Below, one piece after another: positions 1-5,414 of a DNA stretch of 9,632 nucleotides. Made by a program: the position numbers and the translations under genes. How positions within the stretch are numbered: position 1 is the stretch's first letter; each line of letters opens with the position of its first letter. The DNA is from Alkalibaculum bacchi (GTDB lineage Bacteria; Bacillota; Clostridia; Eubacteriales; Alkalibacteraceae): NCBI RefSeq assembly GCF_937875145.1, contig NZ_CALNCS010000042.1, positions 1 through 9,632 on the forward strand, read 5' to 3'. Under the pieces are notes generated by a model. That model ran no database searches. It was not told where the DNA came from and worked only from the letters and a program-made list of their open reading frames with translations.

Positions 1-1
1 A

Positions 2-880
2 TACGATGTCATTATTATTGGAAAAGGCCCTGCAGGTTTATCTGCATCATTATATACGGCTAGAGGTAATTTAAAAACGTTGATTTTGGGAAAAGAAGGA
101 GATTTATCAAAGGCTGCAACTATTGAAAATTATTGTTTTATCCCTAAGTTATCTGGTAAGGAAATGATTGATATTGGCGTAGAGCAAGCAAAAAGTTTTG
201 GGGCAGATATTGTAGATGCAGAGGTGGTTGGTTTAAAGAAAATCGATGATATTTTTGAAGTATCTACAGAGCAAAATATTTATCAAGGTAAGGCTATTAT
301 TTTGGCTACAGGAAAATCTAAAATTAAAGTACCAGTAGAAAAGCTTGATGAATACGAGGGAAAAGGTGTTCATTACTGTGCAACTTGCGATGGCTATTTT
401 TATAATGGTGCAAAAATAGGCGTATTGGGATATAAGGATTACGCTGTGCATGAATTAAAAGAATTTGAAACTATTACGTCTAATAGAGTACTTTTTACGA
501 ATGGCAATGCCTTAGAGATTAGCGAAGAAAGTGCAAAATATGTAGAGGAGAAAAATATTGAAATAAATAATAAAAAGATTCAATCCGTTGAAGGAATCCA
601 ATTTTTAGAGAAAGTACGATTTCAAGATGGTACAGAGGAGGCAGTGGAGGGTTTGTTTGTAGCATATGGCTCTGCATCTTCTACTGATTTTGCTAGAAGT
701 TTAGGAGTACTAATTGAAAATGGCGATATTATTGTCAATAGAAAGCAAGAAACGGATATTGAAGGAGTTTATGCAGCAGGAAATTGTACTGGAGGATTAC
801 CTCAAGTTGCAACTGCAGTAGGAGAAGGGGCAACTGCTGGTCAAGAAGTAAAAAGCTACTTGAGAAAGAAGAAACCTTAA
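2..880 (+). CDS. Thioredoxin-reductase-like FAD flavoprotein (Cp34/FFTR-like), 5' partial
   Basis: The reading frame is open from base 2, with only a few N-terminal residues missing; 292 residues are visible. The TTG at 80 lies inside the FAD fold and is not the start. The N-terminal Rossmann motif GKGPAG is at visible residues 8-13. The redox centre CATCDG (Cys126/Cys129) matches low-molecular-weight thioredoxin reductases. The C-terminal FAD segment reads TDIEGVYAAGN, with Asn where GD is usual. The central pyridine-nucleotide domain is degenerate: the usual GGGxSA motif is replaced by GVLGYKDYA (about 140-148), and the HRR-type arginine motif for the NADPH 2'-phosphate is absent. It is followed 108 bp later by a glutaredoxin gene on the same strand. 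From family knowledge, clostridial relatives are either NADH-dependent AhpC-reducing partners of a glutaredoxin (Cp34/Cp9 of C. pasteurianum) or ferredoxin-linked thioredoxin reductases. Which donor this enzyme uses is an inference that sequence does not settle. No terminator is seen before the next gene. Confidence 0.88.
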   Translation, partial: YDVIIIGKGPAGLSASLYTARGNLKTLILGKEGDLSKAATIENYCFIPKLSGKEMIDIGVEQAKSFGADIVDAEVVGLKKIDDIFEVSTEQNIYQGKAIILATGKSKIKVPVEKLDEYEGKGVHYCATCDGYFYNGAKIGVLGYKDYAVHELKEFETITSNRVLFTNGNALEISEESAKYVEEKNIEINNKKIQSVEGIQFLEKVRFQDGTEEAVEGLFVAYGSASSTDFARSLGVLIENGDIIVNRKQETDIEGVYAAGNCTGGLPQVATAVGEGATAGQEVKSYLRKKKP

Positions 881-905
881 AAGCGTTTATTTAATATCAA
901 TGTGT

Positions 906-937
906 TTGAAATAACTTATTTTGTGGAATAATATAAT
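906..937 (+). promoter_or_regulatory. Weak candidate promoter before the glutaredoxin gene
   Basis: A perfect TATAAT lies at 932-937. The nearest -35-like hexamer, TTGAAA, is at 906-911, giving a 20-bp spacer that is longer than ideal. A small palindrome AAATAA-C-TTATTT overlaps it at 909-921. The glutaredoxin gene may therefore have its own promoter as well as read-through from the reductase. This is a weak call. Confidence 0.25.
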
Positions 938-988
938 AAGGTAATTATAAACATAAGAATAAATATGCTTTAAATAGGAGGAAATAAA

Positions 989-1219
989 ATGAGTGTAAAA
1001 GTATATTCAACACCATCCTGCCCATGGTGTGTAAAGGCTAAAGATTACTTAAAGGCAAATAATATCGCATTTCAAGAATATGATGTGTCTGTAGACCGTG
1101 AAGCAGCTACAGATATGATCGAAAAATCAGGTCAAAGAGGCGTACCAGTGCTAGATATTGACGGAAATATCATAGTAGGTTTTGACCAAAAGAACATAGC
1201 AAAATTATTAAATCTGTAA
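989..1219 (+). CDS. Glutaredoxin-like protein (CPWC; NrdH/Cp9 type)
   Basis: This is a 76-residue single-domain thioredoxin-fold protein, cytosolic, with no signal sequence. The N-terminal strand VKVYSTPSC leads into the redox motif C11-P-W-C14. The cis-proline segment is GVPVLDIDG (about 51-59), followed by the glutaredoxin-type GFD end. The length fits the compact NrdH/glutaredoxin-like family. It is preceded by an excellent AGGAGG (976-981) seven bases before the ATG. It lies directly downstream of the thioredoxin-reductase-like flavoprotein and upstream of a strong terminator. The likely role is to carry electrons from that flavoprotein to a thiol target such as peroxiredoxin (AhpC). No peroxiredoxin or ribonucleotide reductase gene is in the window, so the target is an inference. 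The CPWC motif with the reductase neighbour argues for a reductase-coupled rather than glutathione-coupled glutaredoxin. Confidence 0.92.
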   Translation: MSVKVYSTPSCPWCVKAKDYLKANNIAFQEYDVSVDREAATDMIEKSGQRGVPVLDIDGNIIVGFDQKNIAKLLNL

Positions 1220-1235
1220 TTTAGTTGTAAGATGT

Positions 1236-1279
1236 AAGTTCTAAGTTCTATGTAAAAGCATAGGGCTTGGAGCTTTTTT
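1236..1279 (+). terminator. Intrinsic terminator after the reductase-glutaredoxin pair
   Basis: The left arm AAGTTCTAAGTTCTATG (1236-1252) pairs with 1259-1275 over 17 positions, including four G-U wobbles, around a 6-base loop. A T-run follows at 1274-1279. It starts 16 bases after the glutaredoxin stop codon. The left arm contains a tandem AAGTTCT repeat. Confidence 0.85.
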
Positions 1280-1300
1280 ATTACTTGGTTAGTATGCTGG

Positions 1301-1321
1301 AAAGTTGAAAGGGTCAACTTT
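1301..1321. repeat. Short perfect inverted repeat in the 1280-1446 gap
   Basis: AAAGTTGA (1301-1308) and TCAACTTT (1314-1321) are perfect complements around a 5-base loop. No T-run follows, so it is not a clear terminator. The rest of 1322-1446 is AT-rich and includes the palindrome AATTCGAATT at 1397-1406. I see no gene in it. Confidence 0.45.
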
Positions 1322-1446
1322 GTCGGCAAGTTCTTTTAATAATAATCTCATTATATTTATATTGCTCATTTTAAGCATAAAAATTAATATCATTCCAATT
1401 CGAATTTTAAAAAAAAGTAGTAGTGACGATTTTGGTATTCTTTATT

Positions 1447-1455
1447 TGATATAAT
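1447..1455 (+). promoter_or_regulatory. Extended -10 promoter for the isoprenoid-synthase-like gene
   Basis: TG-A-TATAAT at 1447-1455 is a perfect extended -10 element, which can work without a good -35; none is found at 16-18 bp. An A/T tract at 1403-1416 could act as an UP element. A second TATAAT is at 1464-1469. The predicted transcript would start near 1462 and give a leader of about 50 bases. Confidence 0.5.
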
Positions 1456-1510
1456 GAGTAAAGTATAATTCTGAGGGTACTTACTAAATGAATAAATTAA
1501 GGGGTTATTT

Positions 1511-2773
1511 ATGAAAAACATTTTGCAGAATGAACATATAATACCAATAGATGTTCTGCTTAACTGTGCTATGAATGAATATTTTGGTAGTGATCAATGT
1601 CAGTTAAAGAAGCTTAGGAAAATATCACTTATAAAAAAACTATGGAATGAAAGAAAAATCAAAAGATTGTTTGACAAATTTATAAGGGATACAGAACCTT
1701 ACAAAACAAAGGTCCAGAAAGAATTAAACTCCTATACAGATTTTAATTCGCCTGAGATGAAAGAAATTAAATGTATTGTTACGGATTTTATGCTGGAGAT
1801 GGATAAAAGAAAGCTGTTATTTGATAGACCTTTTTTAGAATTCTTTATGGAACAAGGTTACCTCAATATTGCTGAAGAGTTCATTCTAGATGCTAAAGAA
1901 GAAGACTCTCAATTAAAAGCTGAAGAAATATTTCAAGCCATAAGAAACGTATGGATCATGAATAGCCTTCAAATTTTCTGGGGCCTTTCTCTTGAATTGA
2001 CTCCTTCCGTTTACGCTTATAGCATGCTCTATCCTTATACAGATAATTTTCTAGACAATCCAAAAGTAAAAGTACAAGAAAAAGTAGAATTCAACAAAAG
2101 ATTGTCTAAAGTTTTAAATGGAGAAGAATTATCACCTACAAATTCCATTGAAGAAAGGGTTTTTTCTTTAGTAGATCAAATAAAAACCCAATATTCAAGA
2201 GATACATATCCTGAAGTTTTTCAAAGCCTATATCTTATACAGGAAGCTCAGATAAAAAGCATGAAACAGGACGAAGAGCAGTTTTTAACTTCTGATCAAA
2301 TTCTTTCCATAAGCTTTTTTAAAGGTGGCACTTCTGTTTTAGCAGATGCTTTTTTGGTGAAAGGCAATTTAAATATGGACGAAATGCATTTTGCTTTTGC
2401 CTATGGGGCCTTCCTTCAACTTCTCGACGATCTTCAAGATGCTAAAGATGATAAAAAAGACAAGCATCAGACTTTGTTTAGCACTATAGAAGATAAAAGT
2501 CAAATTGATTACGAAGTAATTAAGCTCATTTCTTATATATTTAAGATCAATACAGAAGGGCAATTGGATACTCAGATGATGTCTTTCATGAAAGAAGTCA
2601 TAAGAAACTGCACCCTAATGATGATTATGGAGGCAGTAGGGAGAAATCCAGAGCTCATATCTCGTAAATTATATAAAGAATTAGAGTCTTATTCTAAAGT
2701 TCGGCTTCCATTTTATAAAGAGTTTGAAGAAAAAATGAAAAGTATAGCAACTAATTTAAGTGAAAAACAGTAA
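1511..2773 (+). CDS. Class I isoprenoid synthase-superfamily protein (uncharacterised)
   Basis: This 420-residue, all-helical, soluble protein has no signal or membrane segment. Two aspartate-rich motifs have the order and spacing expected for class I isoprenoid (squalene/phytoene/terpene synthase-like) enzymes. The first is YTDNFLDN at 176-183 (Asp178, Asp182). The second is LLDDLQDAKDD at 304-314 (Asp306, Asp307, Asp310). They lie about 128 residues apart, which fits helices D and H. A KGGTSVLADA segment (271-280) lies between them. Such motifs bind Mg2+ and the diphosphate of a prenyl substrate. The basic, charged N-terminal ~100 residues are not explained by the core fold. The start is set by AAGGGG at 1499-1504, six bases before the ATG. 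It is monocistronic, with no prenyltransferase, cyclase or P450 neighbour, so substrate and product cannot be guessed. It resembles Firmicute proteins annotated only as class 1 isoprenoid biosynthesis enzyme. The superfamily call is fairly firm; activity is unproven. Confidence 0.75.
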   Translation: MKNILQNEHIIPIDVLLNCAMNEYFGSDQCQLKKLRKISLIKKLWNERKIKRLFDKFIRDTEPYKTKVQKELNSYTDFNSPEMKEIKCIVTDFMLEMDKRKLLFDRPFLEFFMEQGYLNIAEEFILDAKEEDSQLKAEEIFQAIRNVWIMNSLQIFWGLSLELTPSVYAYSMLYPYTDNFLDNPKVKVQEKVEFNKRLSKVLNGEELSPTNSIEERVFSLVDQIKTQYSRDTYPEVFQSLYLIQEAQIKSMKQDEEQFLTSDQILSISFFKGGTSVLADAFLVKGNLNMDEMHFAFAYGAFLQLLDDLQDAKDDKKDKHQTLFSTIEDKSQIDYEVIKLISYIFKINTEGQLDTQMMSFMKEVIRNCTLMMIMEAVGRNPELISRKLYKELESYSKVRLPFYKEFEEKMKSIATNLSEKQ

Positions 2774-2804
2774 ACCTGCAGTATTTCATATGCTTAAACC
2801 ACCC

Positions 2805-2834
2805 TATATACCTCGCCTAAAGGCGAGGTATATA
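2805..2834. terminator. Strong symmetric hairpin, probable convergent terminator
   Basis: TATATACCTCGCC (2805-2817) and GGCGAGGTATATA (2822-2834) form a perfect 13-bp stem with a TAAA loop. It lies 31 bases past the stop of the isoprenoid-synthase-like gene. The T-run is poor on both strands, so termination may rest on stem strength. It could also act as an RNA 3'-end stabiliser. Confidence 0.5.
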
Positions 2835-2858
2835 ACTTTATGTAATAGCAAAGTTATA
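2831..2858. repeat. Second inverted repeat overlapping the terminator arm
   Basis: TATAACTTT (2831-2839) pairs with AAAGTTATA (2850-2858) over 9 bp around a 10-base loop. Its left arm shares bases 2831-2834 with the right arm of the 13-bp hairpin, so the two full stems cannot form together. On the + strand the second arm is followed by CTTTT. Confidence 0.45.
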
Positions 2859-2910
2859 CTTTTGAACTTAGATATTATTTAAGCCCTCTTTATATGTAAT
2901 TGAATCTTTG

Positions 2911-2977
2911 ACCCGTAAGGCTTGACCTTGCACTGATGGCTGAAGTGCCAAAGGCACAGCGATACCTTCTTGAGGGG
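2911..2977. other. GC-rich structured island in the convergent gap, unidentified
   Basis: This 67-base stretch is about 55% GC (37 of 67), well above its AT-rich flanks. It is dense in short dyads. GCACT (2930-2934) pairs with AGTGC (2944-2948). The overlapping GTGCC (2945-2949) pairs with GGCAC (2953-2957), so these two hairpins exclude each other. AAGG (2917-2920) can pair with CCTT (2926-2929 or 2965-2968), and CCC (2912-2914) with GGG (2974-2976). No open frame with a ribosome site is seen. It could be a small structured RNA, a REP/MITE-like repeat or a relic; nothing chooses between these. It matched no riboswitch consensus I could recall. Confidence 0.35.
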
Positions 2978-2990
2978 AAGATCTAATATG

Positions 2991-4997
2991 CTATAATATC
3001 TCATTTTTATAGAGAGCTTTACGTTTATACATTGATTTTTCGGCGTTATTGAGTACTTCTAAAATATTTTCTTCAGAGTTTTCCTTTGCATCCCAGCCAA
3101 AGGAAATACTAATAGGAAAACTATTCACAAATTGCTTAGAAGAAAGTTGATCTATGCGTCTAATAATCTCTTGGGCTACCTCTTTGGAAGTTTGTGATAA
3201 CAAAATGATAAACTCATCGCCTCCAAAGCGAACAATGACATCTTCTTTTCGACATGCTGTTTTAAGAATCATTGCTGATTTTTGTAGGAGTTCATCTCCT
3301 TTAGCATGTCCCAAGGTATCATTAACGATCTTTAGGTCATTGACATCTCCTATTATAATCGATATGGGTAAGTTTGTTTTAGTATCCAAATTTTTAATAG
3401 CTTCTTCATAGAACCTACGATTATAGAGCCCTGTCAATTCATCATGATAACTTAAATACCTTATCTCCTCTTCTCGCTTTGTCCGCTCATTGATTTCTGC
3501 TTCTAAGGCAATGTTAAATTGTTTTAATGCCCGAGTAGCTAACTTGAGCTTGCGTTTAAGCTCAAAGACTTCTCTTTTTAAGTCGTGATTCGCTTGGGTT
3601 AGACGCTGTTTTTCTTTACTCAATAAACGGTTTTCTTGGCGAACATTGTGATTCAAGCTATTGTATTCAAAAATTAACATTGTTGCCGTTTGATTCATAT
3701 GTCCTATATGAACCTCACCATAGGAATAGAAACCTATTGTAGGAATATCTGCAAATAATTCACCGTATTGTTCCACTAAGTTCTTGTTTTCTAGCTCAAC
3801 TCGACGATGAATACAATCAAAACTTAAGATGCCTGTTATCTTTTTCCCTAAAACCTTTTTTTTCTGCTCTATTGCTTTTTGAGTTTCTTTGACAATATCT
3901 CCGTCCTCAAGTAATCGAACTTCCATATCCTTCAGAATATTACAGAAAAATTTTATGTTCGAACCATTGACCTTGTGAGGGCTTCGAACTAAAACATTAT
4001 TCTCATCAATAACAAGCCCTACAGGGTGGCTTAAAAAATATTTAGGTATCTCTTTGGGGGAAAGTACGCCAAGTGCATCTGCATATGCTTGTACTGCAGG
4101 TTTATGGTTAAACTCGATAACTTCACGAGATTCTACATTGACTTTATTCGCCACTAGAATTGGATCTAGTACATTGAAACTTTGGGTTTCAATAATGCTA
4201 AATCCAGCTTTTTTTTGCATTTTTAGTAAGGCGATGACTGCAGAATCATTGTAGGCTTTACCATTCGCATAAACAGTGGTTCTTTCATATTTTAAGTTAT
4301 CACCTGCGGAACCTCCGACAAAATTAATATCGGTAAGGTTACCTATTTCATCCATTAGTTTTTCTTCTTTTAAACTCAACCCATCGATGAGCACAATCCC
4401 AGCATATCTTGTAGGATCCATGGTATAGGTACTCTCATTGAAGTATTTATCAAAAGATGTAAAGGTTTGTTTTGTATTAAAGTTACTATTTAACCCCTGT
4501 ATCACTTCGACTTTGGCATCAGCAATTAAGTTTGAGCTCAAGGCTAAAGCGACTACAGAATTGGTCAAAATTTTCTCATTAAATCTTTCACCTGCTGTAG
4601 AACAACCAAATACAATACAATCTTCAAATGCATTCTGCATTAATTGGCTTAATTTGTTCTGATTAAAGGCTGATGAGGCAAAGAAAATAAGTACTTTTGC
4701 ACCGATATTGATGAGTTGGGTTTGGATTTCTAAGACAATCTCTTCTTCTGTCTCTTTTACTGAAAAGGCTGATTTGAGATTGTAACTCTCTTCAATAGAT
4801 TCTTCTGCATTCAATTGTTTCTTTATCTCAATTAATTTTTCAATAATTTCAGGGTCATCCTTATCGTTACTATCGTATTTATCCGGATAGATCCCCTTTA
4901 GGATTAATTTAGCCTTTGTCATTTCTGCTATAACAGGATTGCCTCTTGCCCTTTCTTTGATAATACGATCTATTATTTCCTTGATTTTTCCAGACAT
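2991..4997 (-). CDS. FIST-domain sensor diguanylate cyclase (FIST_N-FIST_C-GGDEF)
   Basis: This cytosolic protein of 668 residues (from the ATG at 4997) should make c-di-GMP from two GTP in response to a small ligand. A short helical N-terminus (about 1-65) is followed by FIST_N (about 100-295, with GCSTAGE at 131-137 and GGSAGD at 228-233) and FIST_C (about 296-445, with a GFYSYGEVHIG segment near 422-432). A coiled coil (about 447-512) links to the GGDEF domain (about 513-666). The catalytic GGDEF (592-596) is intact, and so is the RKED inhibition site (583-586), five residues upstream. FIST domains are known as putative small-molecule, possibly amino-acid, sensors; the ligand here is unknown. 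No membrane segment or signal peptide is present. The frame opens 18 codons earlier at 5051, but 4997 has the better ribosome site. It appears monocistronic and converges on the isoprenoid-synthase-like gene. Confidence 0.9.
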   Translation of the reverse strand: MSGKIKEIIDRIIKERARGNPVIAEMTKAKLILKGIYPDKYDSNDKDDPEIIEKLIEIKKQLNAEESIEESYNLKSAFSVKETEEEIVLEIQTQLINIGAKVLIFFASSAFNQNKLSQLMQNAFEDCIVFGCSTAGERFNEKILTNSVVALALSSNLIADAKVEVIQGLNSNFNTKQTFTSFDKYFNESTYTMDPTRYAGIVLIDGLSLKEEKLMDEIGNLTDINFVGGSAGDNLKYERTTVYANGKAYNDSAVIALLKMQKKAGFSIIETQSFNVLDPILVANKVNVESREVIEFNHKPAVQAYADALGVLSPKEIPKYFLSHPVGLVIDENNVLVRSPHKVNGSNIKFFCNILKDMEVRLLEDGDIVKETQKAIEQKKKVLGKKITGILSFDCIHRRVELENKNLVEQYGELFADIPTIGFYSYGEVHIGHMNQTATMLIFEYNSLNHNVRQENRLLSKEKQRLTQANHDLKREVFELKRKLKLATRALKQFNIALEAEINERTKREEEIRYLSYHDELTGLYNRRFYEEAIKNLDTKTNLPISIIIGDVNDLKIVNDTLGHAKGDELLQKSAMILKTACRKEDVIVRFGGDEFIILLSQTSKEVAQEIIRRIDQLSSKQFVNSFPISISFGWDAKENSEENILEVLNNAEKSMYKRKALYKNEIL

Positions 4998-5006
4998 AAG
5001 ACTTTG

Positions 5007-5012
5007 CTCCTT
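5007..5012 (-). promoter_or_regulatory. Ribosome binding site that fixes the FIST-GGDEF start at 4997
   Basis: On the minus strand AAGGAG lies 9 bases before the ATG at 4997. The upstream ATG at 5051 has only AGGGTG (5063-5068) at 11 bases. That weak site would also sit at the very 5' end of any transcript from the sigma-D-like element at 5078-5085. Confidence 0.6.
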
Positions 5013-5077
5013 TTCAAACGATCTATATGTATCACATAATTTTATAGCCATAGCATAATCTACACCCTAATATTCAT

Positions 5078-5085
5078 ATATCGGC
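5078..5085 (-). promoter_or_regulatory. Sigma-D (sigma-28)-like -10 element
   Basis: The minus strand reads GCCGATAT, identical to the B. subtilis sigma-D -10 consensus. It lies 80 bases before the preferred FIST-GGDEF start. The -35 at the right distance (around 5101-5104) reads TTAT, only a 2-of-4 match to TAAA. If used, it would tie this cyclase to the motility regulon. Confidence 0.35.
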
Positions 5086-5162
5086 TAATTTATTTTTAAA
5101 ATAAGGATTTTTACGGTAAAGGATAATCGAAAGTAGGTAATAGTATTAAACTCATATTTCTC

Positions 5163-5191
5163 AAGATAATATAAATTGTAATGCAATTCAA
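5163..5191 (-). promoter_or_regulatory. Candidate sigma-A promoter with embedded dyad
   Basis: On the minus strand TTGAAT (5186-5191) and TATCTT (5163-5168) are 17 bp apart. An AATTG-TAATG-CAATT dyad (5174-5188) fills the spacer and could be an operator. It is an alternative promoter for the FIST-GGDEF gene. Apart from this, the sigma-D-like box and the two hairpin regions, I see nothing in 4998-5414. Confidence 0.28.
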
Positions 5192-5250
5192 TACTCTAGT
5201 ATTTAATGGTATCGTTATCATAGAATTATAACCTATGTTCGTATTTTTGT

Positions 5251-5292
5251 AAAAAGAGGATGGATAGCCTATTGATTCGCTATCCATCCTCT
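5251..5292 (-). terminator. Intrinsic terminator of the antiporter gene
   Basis: AGAGGATGGATAGC (5255-5268) and its exact complement at 5279-5292 form a 14-bp stem with a 10-base loop. On the minus strand a T-run follows (A-run at 5251-5255 on the plus strand). It lies 122 bases after the antiporter stop codon. Confidence 0.85.
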
Positions 5293-5341
5293 AATATGCA
5301 TTTTAAGCTTATAGTTCATTATTATGTTTTCTTTGTTTTTT

Positions 5342-5373
5342 TTGTAGAATTCGTTTCTACAACCATCTTGTAG
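5342..5373. repeat. Three-arm dyad in the antiporter 3' region
   Basis: The arm TTCTACAA (5355-5362) can pair with TTGTAGAA (5342-5349, 8 bp) or with TTGTAG (5368-5373, 6 bp) but not both. On the minus strand it lies between the antiporter stop and its terminator, and is followed by A's, so it is not itself a terminator. Confidence 0.4.
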
Positions 5374-5414
5374 TTCTATGCTCTTATAGTTATCTTTCTT
5401 TCTAAAGAGCTCAT

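Noticed and set aside
80..880. TTG at 80 as the start of the flavoprotein
   Set aside because: The frame is open to base 2 and the FAD motif GKGPAG lies upstream of 80, so the gene simply begins outside the window.
931..950. PerR-like box before the glutaredoxin gene
   Set aside because: Half sites ATATAAT and ATTATAA are present, but the gap is 6 bases rather than the 1 base of the PerR consensus.
2880..2990. c-di-GMP (GEMM) or other riboswitch in the GC-rich island
   Set aside because: Only loose similarity to the GEMM core was found, the conserved stems do not form, and no gene lies downstream on either strand for it to control.
3154..4662. Plus-strand open frames inside the FIST-GGDEF gene
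   Set aside because: They are antisense to a well-supported conserved protein and have no recognisable domains or ribosome sites.
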